A stretch of 64,000 nucleotides of DNA from Heliocidaris erythrogramma (GCA_025617745.1 CM046863.1:59352085-59416084), one strand, 5' to 3'; shown: positions 42,261 through 54,440, counted from the first letter of the stretch. The notes: a model not told the origin generated them from the sequence alone. Numbers and translations: made by a program.

Positions 42261-42820
42261 GATATTGTGACAGATGATTTGCGTGTGTGTGTGTGTGAGG
42301 ATGTGTGTGTTTACATAGATTTATTTTTGGGGTACAGAGAACAATAGAGCACGATGAAGGCCTTTATTCCGTCATGCTTGTGGGGTACAAAATACAATAG
42401 GATAAGTGCTTGCGGGGTACAAAATACAATAGGAGAAAACAATAAAGTTCCCCACAAATCAGTGTGTGAGGGTGTGTGTGGGTGTGAGGGTGAGTGTGTG
42501 TGTTTTCTTGTCAGGTCACGGGGGGGGGGGGGGGGTTGTTGTGTTTGTGAATCATCACCACAGCACGGTGCATCGCCTCGTCGTTAGCTTGGTGCTCTGA
42601 GGATTGAGCTATTAGTATAAGGGAGTATACCCAAAACAATATTTACCACTACAACACTGCTGGAAACATATCACAGTTAAGAATGTCCCCCGAAAAGGAC
42701 TAATCTTCACATTTTGGACCAAACATTTTTTTTTAATTTCTTGATGATTCATTTCATAATAACTTACCACGCCTTGGACAAAAGTTAAACTGTCCATAAG
42801 TCGTCTGTAAAATCCCAATT

Positions 42821-42864
<44 letters not shown>

Positions 42865-44756
42865 TAAAGCTTGTTGGAGTATGTTCATGCAGTTCAGTAA
42901 TTCATGAAAATGATAATAATGTGCTATGCGAAGCAGTTGCAAAAGCAGACATACTTCTTCTTCTCCCCACCTGTATTTTCTTATCTCCATCTATCAGTGT
43001 GGAATGCATCCACGGGTACAGGGCTTGATTTGGGGGCAGTGGATTGAAATATGGTTTGGCTCCCATAAATCTACGGAGCCGAAGCGTCGAACTAATTTCT
43101 ACAAGGCTCTTCCCATTAAAGTAGAACACTCAAGAAAATCACAAATATGGCAATTAATGTATCACTAGAAATTGGGAAGCTTACAGATGGCAATCGTATA
43201 AGTTTTATGTCAACTGCGTATATGGTGATTATAAAAACAACATAAATAAAAGCTCTTCTCAGCATGTGGAATATCCGAGGATTCGCCAGAAATATAGCGA
43301 TGTTTTGATGTCGTCATACGAGGGATCGATCCTGCTTAAGCAGACGACGTCCTATAATGAATGAACGTAATTGCAATGCAATTATTTATCAAATTATAAA
43401 GAGTTTGGTACATTTAAACATGACCTTATTTCACACCATTCTAAAAGGGAAAGTGAACTGATTCTGATAACTAAAACCGTTTGATTGTAAATACACAGGA
43501 GAAGGGTCAATGATCAATGAAATAAACCCCATTTTCAAATTGAAAAGCCCTGCGAATAATAGCTGGATGGTATTCGTTCCCTCTTGAAACGCCGAACATG
43601 CCGCGGTGCAAGCAGCTGAAAATACAATGGCGTCTTATTTTGTTTACAAGTGACTGATTCCTTTATTTTTTTAACGCTGCATTTTTCATCAAAATAATAC
43701 CATACACGAAGTTAAGAGTGAGGCAACAGACTAACATTAAGACTGACGCTAGTCAAGTAAGAGAAATAAGTGAAGAGGAGATGACAAAACAGGCACTGAA
43801 AAATGTGTATAATGTTATGGGACATCGTCTGCTTAGACAGGACTCGCCCCTCTTGTGTCGTCACACATCTCAGCAGCGTTCAAGGAGCTTTTCAGCTGCT
43901 ATATCGGGGCTGTATTTTACCGTTTTATAATTGATAATAATCATTAATTCAAATGTTTCCAAGCTTTAAATTTGGATAACCTTGTTTAATTTATGCCATC
44001 TATGCAATAATAAGTATTAAGCCAATATTTAAAATCATCAGTGTTCTACTTTAACAGCCAACGCGCGTCTCGCTGTGTGTGTTTCCATCGATTTAGTTAC
44101 GCTCGTCAATAGCGCGTCATGAACGCGCGCTGGATTTATCGCGTTGAAATGTGAGTGGCGTTTAAATGTAGAAAGTAAAGAAATGTTTTCAACCTAAAAA
44201 AATAAAAGAAGAAAATGAAAAGCGTTTTGCAGTAAATGGATATAGATCCAGGAAAATAATTTTTTTTATCTCTTAATTATTCCTTTTTTTAAATATTAGA
44301 TTTGGCGCTAATTGTGTTTTGCGATGAAACTCTTCATACTCGGGTGTGATCTCTTCACCTGCCGTCATGCTAGTTATTATGTTTCAATTGTCAAAGAGCG
44401 AACACTAAAATAAAGATACTACTTTTCTTACAACAAAGTTTGAAGCGCATGGCATAGACAGAATCCTTAGAAGAATTATCTTTAATAATCGAACTGCAAC
44501 AAACAGTGGTCACCCCTGTAGGGTTACAGCTACTTAGTGGGAGCATTAATCGCTCACAACATTTTCATAAGTCATATAAATCTTCACAAAATTCAAAGTC
44601 GAGAGATTGGTTATCAAAATAAATATATCAATATGGTTTGTTTGCTTGTGATACTTTGACCTGCCCTTTGGAGCGATGTTCACTTTACAACGGGCATGGC
44701 GGGCATGAACTCATACAAGTACAGTGTATCCAAATTTGCTATGATTTTATAATGGC
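42261..44756. other. gene-free stretch with GT/CA microsatellites
   Basis: GT-rich runs near 42275-42310 and 42465-42505, a G tract near 42520-42535 and a perfect (AC)n run at about 42825-42863. GGGGTACAAAATACAATAGG occurs twice near 42380-42440. The short open frames (for example 43718-43930) have no family signal. Confidence 0.5.
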
Positions 44757-44880
44757 TTGTTCACCACCACCACCACCACCTCCACCATCATCATCAACAC
44801 CATCATCATATCATAATCATCATCATTAACAACATCACTATTTTCACCACCGTCATCACCACCACCATTATGAAAAACAT
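44757..44880. repeat. CCA/ATC trinucleotide-rich stretch
   Basis: Perfect (CAC)n followed by imperfect ATC/ACC triplets. The preceding ATGATTTTATAATGGCTT and the triplet run recur inverted at about 50265-50310, beyond the LINE. Confidence 0.8.
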
Positions 44881-45539
44881 AATCATCATCGTATATTTGT
44901 CACAATAATGATATGATATGATATGATATATTTATTCATCTTTCTTCCTTTTTACAAGTCATATAGAACATTACACTCAATTATTACGCATATTTACAAT
45001 GCAAACAAAATCATGCATGACAATAATATAATGAAGTAAATTGAAAGAAAGACAAGGAGACCCTGGTAGAAGCAACGCTTGTAAGATGTAGGGTCCCCTC
45101 AGCGCCAAAATAATTGGCTGGTACATACATGAGCAACGAAATAAATGCATTTAAAGGGAGTATATACATTAATAACTACTTAAGAATACGTACATTATGA
45201 AAAGAATGGGGGATGTAAGAAAAAAAACAACAAAAAACAAAACAACCCCAAAACAAAAGACAAAAACGAACTATATACAAAAAAGGGAGAAATAGAGTTA
45301 TACATAACAAGACGGGAGAGAAAAAAGAAAATATGAGAAATGATAAAAGTAAGAGTACAACACAGTAACAATAGGTACATCACACGACGAGTACAGAAAC
45401 ATAGGGAACAAAGGAATAATAAGCTGACAATCTGAAAATATTCAGTTAGACACAAGATATCAATAATTTAAGGAAACTATACATCATATTAACATTACAA
45501 TAATAGGCACCAAAATAACTACAATAGTATACCGATACT

Positions 45540-48500
45540 CTAAGAGTCACAATAATTATCAAGAAGAAAACACTTAAGTGTACGCTGAAATGCAAAGAGG
45601 CTAACAGATTGCTTAACGCTAGAATCAAGAGAGTTCCAGAACCTAGGACCAGTGCAAACCAATGTATTGAAAATAAACTTTGTCCTCACTTGGGGTAAGT
45701 GAAACGCAGAGGCATTTCGTGTATCATGATGATGTACTTGACTATTTTTCTTAAAAATGCTGGCCAGAGCCAGTGGTAGGACACCAGAATTGAAGCCATA
45801 CATGAGAGCACCCAGTTGAAAGTTATAAATATCTTGCAACTTTAAAATTCTATGCCTATAAAAAAGTGGGTTAGTGTGCGTACGAAAGCTGACATTACAA
45901 ATAATTCTTAAGACTCTCTTTTGAATCAAATATAATTTTTCAAGGTGAGTTTTAAGGGAATTACCCCATGCAAGGACACCATAATTGAGATACGGAAGAA
46001 TTAATGTTGAGTACATTATAAGAAGAATGTCTTTAGGAAAAAATGATTTCAATTTATGTATTACACCACTGTTTTTTGACAATGTCTTACAGAGATGATT
46101 TATATGAATTTTCCAACTCAGTTGCTCATCAATGTGCAAACCAAGGAATTTTGTCGTTGGTACTCTGTCTATCAAAACATTATTAAACAATACATCTCCA
46201 GGAAGCACTTTAATTGTATTACTAAAAAGCATATAATTTGTCTTTTGCAGATTTAAAGATAATTTATTTGCTTGGATCCACAAAGTAACTTTACTTAGTT
46301 CAAAGTTAACTGTTTCTAAAAGAGCCTGTGGATTTTTGTGCGAGTAATACAAACTGGAATCATCAGCAAATAAAATGAACGATAATACATCAGATGAGTA
46401 ATGAAAATCATTAATATACACAATAAATAATAGCGGACCAAGGAGAGATCCCTGAGGAACGCCGCATGTGACCTTCTGTAACCCTGAATCAATACTGTTT
46501 AAAGAGACAAATTGTTTCCTGTCGGTTAAGTAACTCTTGAACCAGTCCAGTGCTGTACCCCTGACACCATAATGTGATAATTTGCCAAGCAAAATGTCAT
46601 GATCTACAGTATCAAAAGCTTTGGAGTAATCAAGAAATATACCGATTGTGTGCATCTTTTTGTCTATTGATTGTGAAATCTTATCAATAAAGTGCAACAA
46701 GGCATGGGAGGTAGTGTGTTTCTCTCGAAATCCAAACTGAAAGTTGGAGAATATTTTACTTTTGTTAAAAAACTTTAATGTTCTGACATAAATGACTTTC
46801 TCGAGAATCTTTGAAAAGGACGTTAAGAGGGAAATGGGGCGGTAATTAGTGAAAACTTGGGGATCTCCCCTTTTAAAAACGGGTACAACTTTTGCAATTT
46901 TCATGTCTACAGGGACTATTCCATTTGACATTGATAAATTAAAAACATGAATTAGGGGTTGTATAATCCCTAAGATAATCTGCTTAATTAAATCATTATT
47001 GACACTATCATAACCAGGACTTTTCCCATTCTTCAGTGAATACACAATAGTAAGCAACTCTTCCCTATCAACTGGTAAAAAGAACAAACTTTTGTTGTTT
47101 GATTCTTTCAGAAAATCTTTATAAGATTGTTGACAGGAAGGGACTGCCCGTGACAGATTAGGACCAATACTGCAAAAATAATCATTGAATTTTTTAACAA
47201 TAATATTATTATCTTCCACTTCACGGCCATCAATTTTTATATTCTTTACGTCAGAAGTTTTTTTCTTTGACTTAAACACATTTTTTATCACTTTCCAAGT
47301 TCCCCTGATATCGTTTGAGGTTGCGTGAAACTGAGCATAATAATATGTTTTCTTTGCTGCACGCAAGACTGAAGTAAGAGTGTTTTTATAATCAACATAT
47401 CGTTTACGTGATAATTCAGTTCCACTTACTTTATAAGAATAAAACAACTTATTTTTCTTATTGATAGATCTTAACAAAGAAGCACTGACCCATGGCATAC
47501 GAGGAATTTTCTTACGATTTCTACCATTACGTTTGATAATCGGAACATTTTCATTATAAAGTAGCATGAACTTTTTAGAAAAAGAGTTAAATGAGATATT
47601 TATATCTTGTTCAACTAAAACTTCACTCCAGTCAGTTGCCGTTAGGGCTTCCCGAAACTTCGCAATGTTAGTAGGATTGTTTTTGCGAATGTATTTGCCT
47701 TCCTGATTATAAGCTCTATTACACAAGTTCACCCTAGTGAAGATGGGGAAATGATCTGAAATATCTGATATTATAATTCCTGAAGATGGAAAAGGTTGCA
47801 TATTACAAAATATGTTATCAATAAGGGTAGATGAACTCTCAGTAACCCTTGTTGGTTTAATAATCAATGGCATTAAAGAAAAGGACAACATCATATTCAA
47901 AAAAGCATCATGATGATCATTTTCATCACACAGAAGAAGGTTTGCATTATAATCACCCATTAAGAATATTGTCTTATTAATGAATAGTGGGTTCAACAAA
48001 ATACTCTGCATTTCATTCACAAAGAGGTCTAAATTACTCTGGGGAGGTCTATATACAGCTCCAAATATAACATTCTTTTTGCCTGGAATAAAACACTCCA
48101 CAAAAATTGACTCCAACTGGTCAGTCATTATATTTAACTCATGCCTTACTTGGAAGTCCATTCCAGCTGGAATGTATAAAGCAACACCTCCTCCTCTTTT
48201 ATCACGTCTGTGATTAGACACCAAACTATATCCAGGAATATAATATAAATTTACATCACTCTCACTCGAGAACCAAGTCTCTGTGACCCCAATTACTGTA
48301 GAACTATCACTGAAATTTTTGGTTAGGGCATTAAAAGCATCAAAATTTTTAGGCATACTTCTAATATTCAAATGCAAGACAGTAACATCGTTTTCATGCT
48401 TATTTTGAAACCCATCAATAAATTGACTTTCAGAACAATAGTGACAATCAATTGGAGAAGCATTAACAAATTCATCATTAACACTGACCTCTAGTGTTCT

Positions 48501-48548
48501 TACATTATTTTCAAGGAAGCTACATGCAACTTCTTCTATATTAGCCAT
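45540..48548 (-). CDS. LINE ORF2: endonuclease and reverse transcriptase
   Basis: A 1002-residue polyprotein for target-primed reverse transcription. Residues about 55-275 form an apurinic-type endonuclease: LHLNIRSMPKN (58-68), GVTETWF (87-93, catalytic Glu 90), GGGVALYI, GAVYRPP (163-169), GDYNAN (198-203) and the closing SDISDHF (261-267). The RT spans about 490-780: KVVPVFKRGD, NYRPISLL, FLDYSKAFDTVDHD (first catalytic Asp 640), GVPQGSLLGPLLF (696-708) and FADDSS (727-732, catalytic Asp pair 729-730). A C-terminal part ends with GPRFWNSLDSSVKQSVSLF. All key residues are present, so the enzyme could be active. Motif wording and 3' tail place it in the CR1/L2 group of the Jockey superfamily; exact clade is not decided. 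Start ATG at 48546-48548 is the first in frame. Confidence 0.95.
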   Translation of the reverse strand: MANIEEVACSFLENNVRTLEVSVNDEFVNASPIDCHYCSESQFIDGFQNKHENDVTVLHLNIRSMPKNFDAFNALTKNFSDSSTVIGVTETWFSSESDVNLYYIPGYSLVSNHRRDKRGGGVALYIPAGMDFQVRHELNIMTDQLESIFVECFIPGKKNVIFGAVYRPPQSNLDLFVNEMQSILLNPLFINKTIFLMGDYNANLLLCDENDHHDAFLNMMLSFSLMPLIIKPTRVTESSSTLIDNIFCNMQPFPSSGIIISDISDHFPIFTRVNLCNRAYNQEGKYIRKNNPTNIAKFREALTATDWSEVLVEQDINISFNSFSKKFMLLYNENVPIIKRNGRNRKKIPRMPWVSASLLRSINKKNKLFYSYKVSGTELSRKRYVDYKNTLTSVLRAAKKTYYYAQFHATSNDIRGTWKVIKNVFKSKKKTSDVKNIKIDGREVEDNNIIVKKFNDYFCSIGPNLSRAVPSCQQSYKDFLKESNNKSLFFLPVDREELLTIVYSLKNGKSPGYDSVNNDLIKQIILGIIQPLIHVFNLSMSNGIVPVDMKIAKVVPVFKRGDPQVFTNYRPISLLTSFSKILEKVIYVRTLKFFNKSKIFSNFQFGFREKHTTSHALLHFIDKISQSIDKKMHTIGIFLDYSKAFDTVDHDILLGKLSHYGVRGTALDWFKSYLTDRKQFVSLNSIDSGLQKVTCGVPQGSLLGPLLFIVYINDFHYSSDVLSFILFADDSSLYYSHKNPQALLETVNFELSKVTLWIQANKLSLNLQKTNYMLFSNTIKVLPGDVLFNNVLIDRVPTTKFLGLHIDEQLSWKIHINHLCKTLSKNSGVIHKLKSFFPKDILLIMYSTLILPYLNYGVLAWGNSLKTHLEKLYLIQKRVLRIICNVSFRTHTNPLFYRHRILKLQDIYNFQLGALMYGFNSGVLPLALASIFKKNSQVHHHDTRNASAFHLPQVRTKFIFNTLVCTGPRFWNSLDSSVKQSVSLFAFQRTLKCFLLDNYCDS

Positions 48549-48908
48549 TTTGGATTAGAATCACAAAATATAATGTGAAGTCTAACTGTTGGGAATACAT
48601 GTCAAGAAGATTGTCAGTAAACATATAAGCACATGTATGGGAGATTAATAAACTACAATGATTAAAAGGTAACAAAAACACATATAAAACTTCAAAAAAG
48701 GAAAGATCCATAGTGACTAAAACAGAGTAAAACGAAAAGCTAAATAGAGTGAAAAAAAAAAAAAAAAAAATAAAAAAATAATGTGAAAACGAAAGTATAA
48801 CAAAGGCAACAAAAAGGCAAATAGGATGGGCATGTAAAGGCTGCCATGGGTAAACCTGCAAGGGAAAAATACTGTATATATAATGACATGCTAGTCTACT
48901 AGTACTGT

Positions 48909-49619
48909 TCAAAGCTTTGCAATGTCAGCATCACATGTTATAAGTTTTTTCGTAAAACCGCCACTGGAGTTCTTTAAGCCTGCGAAGATCCTCCCTTCTT
49001 GGCTCCAAGATCTTTCAACTTTTGGGCAGTGACGGACACTGTACAAGAGCCTCTGCCTGGCAGGTGTCAGATCATCGTTGAGGAAGATATCTGTGCCCTT
49101 CAACTTCGATCTGGCTCCCATTACTAGAGCCCTGGTGCGATGACTGGAAAACTTTACTAGTATAGGGCGTGGTCTTTTTCGCTGATTGGTATCCGGTGAT
49201 GAGGAGCCCAGGCGATGGCATCTGTCAAAGTCAGCCGGGGTCAACTTTACACCCAGTTTCCTTCCAACCTCGATGACGACCGCCTCAGGAACCTCCTCTT
49301 GAGATTCCCTTACCCCGAGAATCCGGACGTTGTTACACCGGGACTGCTGTTCAACTCCATCAATTTTCATTTCCAGAGCCGAAAAATTATCCCTGGAACT
49401 TTCCTCAGCTTTTCTTAGTTGCTGGATCTCCTCTGCCTGGGCTTTCACCTTCCCCTCCAACTCCATTATGCGCCCTTCCTGTATCTCTAGCCTAGTGATA
49501 AGGCCAGATACAGCCTCCTCAACAGCATCTTTCACCAACTTCTTTAGTAAACTACTACTTTCCAGCTCGGCGATGACCTGCCGAGCAATGTCAGCTGACG
49601 GGAGATGCTTGGGTGGCAT
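48909..49619 (-). CDS. LINE ORF1: coiled-coil RNA-binding protein
   Basis: A 236-residue protein. Residues about 35-92 form a heptad-rich coiled coil (LEIQEGRIMELEGKVKAQAE followed by EIQQLRK). Then SRCNNVRILGV (93-103) and DFDRCHRLG (130-138) match the RRM-like core of L1-type ORF1 proteins, and a basic C-terminal domain follows (RPILVKFSSHRTRALVM). Such proteins trimerise, coat the element RNA and act as chaperones. It is intact and ends about 360 bases before ORF2. Confidence 0.85.
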   Translation of the reverse strand: MPPKHLPSADIARQVIAELESSSLLKKLVKDAVEEAVSGLITRLEIQEGRIMELEGKVKAQAEEIQQLRKAEESSRDNFSALEMKIDGVEQQSRCNNVRILGVRESQEEVPEAVVIEVGRKLGVKLTPADFDRCHRLGSSSPDTNQRKRPRPILVKFSSHRTRALVMGARSKLKGTDIFLNDDLTPARQRLLYSVRHCPKVERSWSQEGRIFAGLKNSSGGFTKKLITCDADIAKL

Positions 49620-49800
49620 TTTGAATTGACAAGGAAATGAAAAGGGATAATTGGGAGCTGAAAGTAGACTAGAGGATAATGCCTCAAGGGGGTAGTTTAC
49701 TGCGCTGAGGTGGAGAGAGGAGAGCGGGAGAGAAAATTCCAGTTGAAGGAGATAAACAAGTACAGCATCAGGGCAGCAGGACTGTGGTGAGACTGCGTTA

Positions 49801-50164
49801 TTTTAAGAGCATTATACAGAGTTGAAGACTGACCTTGTCCAGAACACAGAATGTAAATGTGCACACAAGTACATTCTCCACACTACACTGATCCACTTTC
49901 ACCGACGTAGTATCATAGTAAGAGGTCACAAAAAGTCCTGTGTGTGGGACTGTAGTGAAAATTGCCTTGCAAGACCCATGCAGAAATTGAGCAAATGGCA
50001 TAAACTACATTCCTAATAATGGTTGAGAACAACAAGGATGATCACACTGATGATTAAGGCAGACCACACAAAAGTTACATAGTAAAAAAAACATTCACAG
50101 ATCACTCGATTTGCAGATTATATCACTGAGAATAGAACAGCTCTCGTGCTCTCGTGCTCTCGTT
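49801..50164. other. possible 5' untranslated region of the LINE or flank
   Basis: No gene seen. The boundary between LINE leader and flanking DNA cannot be placed by eye. Confidence 0.35.
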
Positions 50165-50290
50165 TTCTCATCATCACCATCATCATTGCAACAATGGCTG
50201 AGTTTGCTCTCATTTAAGGTCCTAGTCTAACTAGATCTTCAGTATAATACTGAAGATCTAGTTGCAATGATGGTGGTGGTGGTGGTGAAA
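50165..50290. repeat. nested hairpin with triplet-repeat arms
   Basis: CATCACCATCATCATTGCAA (50170-50189) pairs with GTTGCAATGATGGTGGTGG (50261-50279). Inside lies the perfect palindrome CTAGATCTTCAGTAT-A-ATACTGAAGATCTAG (50232-50262). Confidence 0.85.
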
Positions 50291-50829
50291 AGCCATTATA
50301 AAATCATATATGAGTTAGATATGGATCTAACCATAGATCTTGCCCATATGCACTAATGTTATTATTTACTGGATAGTATACTTCTACTTCTACGATGGTC
50401 CTCACTTAGAGCCTGTTTAGCATCTTGATGAGTGTTTGTGGTTTGGTGTTTCCAGCAATGGACGCAAATGTGTATTTAAGTCTAGTATTTGTATCTAAAT
50501 CAAGTAGACACATGCAGAAGAACAATAAATGCATATATAGCCCTACAGTTGTTGGTCTAAAGGAATCAAGACACTCAAACTTGCCATAGATCCAAACACA
50601 ACCAACACCCCTCCTGGGGAACTTTCATTTGTCATAACGAGTATGATTGTAGAGTGGTCAGGCGCCATCTAGTGACAATTTCTTTGCAACAATGCCATTG
50701 CATTAATTTGCTTTTGCAGGAACCTGTATAAATATTGTATAATAGAATATTGTCAAAGAAATAAATAATTGTGTAAGAGAGAGATAGAGAGAGAGCAGGG
50801 GAAGGACAAAAGGTCGAAGGAGGGGTGGG
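50291..50829. other. no gene seen
   Basis: Unique-looking AT-rich sequence, then a GAGA-rich start of the next repeat. Confidence 0.4.
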
Positions 50830-51660
50830 TGGTTAACGGGAGTAAGGGGAGAGGAGAGAGAAAAGGAGAGGGGGTGAGGTGAGAAAGATGGGGATGAGGG
50901 GAGGAAAGGGTAAGAGAGAGAGAGGGATGGGGGGGGGGGGGGGACACGTTATGTGCAATTAAACAACCTCTTAACTTTTTCCTCCTTTATCTCTCTCCTT
51001 TTCTGTTTTTCTTTTTGGACACCAGTCGGAGAGGGGGGCGAGACTCAGTACTTTAGTCCCCCCTTCTTTAGGCCATTATTTCATTTTCGGATTTATGAAC
51101 CGTCGGAGTAACGAACCTTTAGGAACTATGAACCTTCGGAAATACGACCCTTGGGGGGGGGGGGGGAGACATGAATGCGTTCAAATTAGTCACTTTTAAA
51201 TCTCAAGCCATGTGGTCATAGGGAAGTGAGGGAAGAGGAGATAGAAAAAAAAGCAAGGGGTGAGGTGAGAAAGATGGGTAGGAGGGGAGGAAAGTGTAAG
51301 AGAGAGAGAGCGAGAGGGAGAGAGGGGGACACGTTATGTGCAATTAAACAACCCCTTTAAACCTGTTCCTCCTTTATCTCTCTCCTTTTTTGTTTTGTTT
51401 TTGGACCCCAATCGAAGAGGGGGGGGGGGGGGGGCGAGACTCAGTACTTTAGGCCCCCTCTTCCCCTCCCCCCTGTTTTAGGCCCTTATTGCATCTTCGA
51501 AATTAAGGACCTTACTTCATTTTTGGGTTTATGAACCGTCAGAGTAACGAACCTTTAGGAACTATGAACCTTCGGAAATACGACCCTTCGGGGAAAAAAA
51601 CACGACATGAATGCGCTCAAAGTAGTCACTTTTAATGCTGCAAGCCATGTGGGCATAGAT
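50830..51660. repeat. tandem duplication of about 400 bp, purine-rich
   Basis: Both copies (about 50830-51230 and 51230-51660) contain GGTGAGGTGAGAAAGATGGG, GGACACGTTATGTGCAATTA, CCTCCTTTATCTCTCTCC, a G tract, ACTCAGTACTTTAG, GAGTAACGAACCTTTAGGAA and CCTTCGGAAATACGACCCTT. G tracts lie near 50930, 51155 and 51420. Confidence 0.9.
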
Positions 51661-52544
51661 TTAACACACTTTAGAATGAAGAATGCTCTGATAGTTTTTT
51701 AGGTCGGTATTTTTCTCAAACCAGACCTGTGAATAGATCGAAAATTCGCAAATACAACATTTATCTCGGCGCACTGAGTGTTTTTTTCCGGAAGTAAACG
51801 TGACCGTACGCTGCTGCAACTTGTCTATAAAAAATGCTAGAACTTTGTGAAAAAACTATAGTTCCAAAGCTAATCAAATGAACTGCGTCTACATGACTGC
51901 ACCCTTAACTTTGCATACTAACGTGGATGAATGTCTCTGTACTTTGGGAAGTAGGAGGCGCCTTGGGGGGGGGGGGGGGGGGGACTGCCCTCCTTCAAAT
52001 AGGCAAGTGTGGTGAAGCTAATGTCATACAAAATTATATTCCATCCAATAACAGAGTTTGCTTCATCCTGAACTTTGAACTATTGAAACTGATACTGATA
52101 TGTAGTTTATTGTACTTGATCAGAGCTCCTTATAATTGTGTATCTGTCACTCTCCCAAAGGCAAAACAATCTCCATAAATGACAAATAAAATCAAAGTGA
52201 TATTAAAGGATGGTCTGTTCCGTTTATGGTAGGAACCCAACAAGATATAGCATATTACTAAAGTGATCGTGAATATTTTTAATCCGAATTAACCTTGATG
52301 ACGTGCGTCAATCCGTAAACTTAACATGCTTTTGAAATGAGGAAGAAAATAAGACGTGTATGCAATGTATTTATTAATATAGAACTTGTCTACATCAACT
52401 ACTACTACTACCATGACTACTACTGCCGCCACCAGCGCCTCAAACAAAAACAGCAAAAACACCTCTAATACTAATTAATACTAATACTGTGTTTCTATTT
52501 TCATTTCTCTTTCTATCTGTCCTTGAGTTATTATTTGATTTCTG
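51661..52544. other. gene-free stretch
   Basis: A G tract at 51964-51982 and a small ACT-rich patch at 52400-52430. No gene recognised. Confidence 0.45.
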
Positions 52545-53135
52545 CAATAATTTCTGTTATGTCTTTCCTTGTGTTATTCTTTGTTTTCTCCTTTTATTTC
52601 TGTTTCTGTCTTACCTTATGTTATTCTTTATTTTTGTATATCTTTCCTATGTCATTCCTTAGTTTCTCCTTTTAATAATTTTCTTTCTTGACGTATTGTT
52701 TGTTTTTCTAATATACTATTAGTTTTCTTTCTGTCTTGCATTAAGTTATTCTTTGTTTTTCTCCTATTATTTTGCTTTCTTCGTTTTCTGATGTTATTCA
52801 TTGTTTTCTTCTTTCATTTCTCTTGTTTTCTGTCCTTATTTCATTCTTTGTTTTGCTCCTATCATTTTATTTCTATCTTTCCTTTCCTGATCTGCTTCTT
52901 TGTTTTTGCGTTTCAATTCTCTTTCTATCTTGTCATATGTTATTCTTTTTTTGTTTTTTTTGTATCTTTCCTTGTATTATTCCTTGTTCTTCTATTTTAC
53001 CTTGCCATTCTTTGTTTTTCTCCTATCATTTTTCTTTCTATCTCTCCTTGTTTTCTTTGTTTTCTCCCTTCATTTCTCTTGATTTATTTTATTCTTTGTT
53101 TTTCTCCTTCTCTCATCTTCTCTTTATCACATCTT
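52545..53135. repeat. polypyrimidine minisatellite of about 48 bp, roughly 12-13 copies
   Basis: The unit runs like TTATTCTTTGTTTTTCTCCT then ATTTCTTTCTATCTTTCCTT. Copies vary in length. The hydrophobic 178- and 122-residue open frames over this stretch are translations of T-rich repeat and not membrane proteins. Confidence 0.9.
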
Positions 53136-54440
53136 TTCTTATATATTTCTATATGCTAGCACCATCTTTTTCAGTCATTTCCTATATATTTCTATCTTTT
53201 TCTTCTTCACGTGACGTCATAGCTGAAACCGGCGTTCACGTTTCAGACAGGACGACACAACCATGGTGGACGCGTTCCATAGTGGACGAGGGAGACGACA
53301 AGGCGTAATATAATTATAGTTAATAATGCTTATAGATTGTAGTCTGTTTGTCATTGTCACAGCAGTTGTTGTGCATGCCTTTTATCCTCAGAAAATTAGT
53401 TTAAGTGATTATTAGATATCTAATTTACAAGAGTCTTTGTAATACAAGTCTGGTTAAATGATAGTAATAGGACTCTTTATTACCTTTAGTTTAGTAAGTA
53501 TGAGAAATAAGACATTATGTAACCTTAATATCAGTAATCGATTTACCACATTTTCTTGCCGGTTGCACAGAGGCGTTGCATCGCTGCTCAATGTTCTAAT
53601 AACGTAGCTCATAAAGTAGTGAACTCCTCCTGATATGTGTTGACATAATACACTTTACCTGCATTCGATAAAGTTCAATAGAATGTACGGTACCTCGATA
53701 GTGTAATGATTATTCCTCAAGAATCCTTATGATCCAGAATTACCAGTTTGTGTTACCTATGTTACTGACTACTCTGTTATTACTCAACCCCTGTTCCTAT
53801 GTTTTGCCGTTTTATTTTCTTTAATAAGATTTAATAAGATTTAATGTCTTTTTTCCCCTATACAGTCTTTCGTTGTATTGAACACGACACAGATATAGCA
53901 TATATTACATTTAATGTCAGAAATTATTTATTTATTTCCTGGTGAGAACCATTTCTTCCTTTTTATCTCTGTCTCCTTATAACAAAAACGAATTTTGATA
54001 TTTTCTCCCGACTCTTAACATAAGGATATTTATGAATTAATGCATGTAGGCATTCTACTATAATTTGGTGTCAACACTCATTCATGCTATAAGCACTCAA
54101 TTTAGCCGAATTATGAGCAGGACTTGCACGACTGCCCCATTTGATACGTATCTTACTGAAAAAAAAACAACAACCTTTATTTTTTATCTTTAAATAGATT
54201 TATCAAATACTGAAATCGACTTTAATCATTTTACATGACATATTTGATGTATATTTCTAATGTCAGTTCATATTGTTTTGTGTTAATATATCTGCTTTTT
54301 TTTTACATGCTTTTATTTTGTTTCATTCCAAAAATATAGTATGGAATTTAAAACTAAACTAGTACCAATGATTACTACTTCTACCACTACTACTACGACT
54401 ACTACAACTATTGCTCATCCTCCTATTACTATAAATACCA
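53136..54440. other. gene-free stretch
   Basis: No gene seen. (ACT)n-like triplets start near 54374. Confidence 0.45.

Larger units (their letters stand above)
44905..49800 (-). mobile_element. apparently full-length CR1-like non-LTR retrotransposon
   Basis: Minus-strand element with ORF1 (49619-48909), a spacer of about 360 bases, ORF2 (48548-45540) and a 3' trailer of about 630 bases ending AATAAATATATC and an ATATC-type tandem tail near 44905-44930. Both frames are free of stops and frameshifts over 3.7 kb. This indicates a young, possibly mobile copy. No poly(A) tail is present; short 3' microsatellite tails are typical of CR1-group elements. The 5' end is not resolved (somewhere beyond 49619), and I found no target duplication. 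Confidence 0.85.

Noticed and set aside
43718..43930. 70-residue frame with a polar N-terminus
   Set aside because: No family resemblance or flanking gene structure that I can support.
48541..48912. 123-residue frame between LINE ORF1 and ORF2
   Set aside because: It is the inter-ORF spacer with a homopolymer run; no motif.
52772..53308. Hydrophobic 178-residue protein with apparent membrane segments
   Set aside because: It lies on a polypyrimidine minisatellite; T-rich codons give Phe, Leu and Ser by default.
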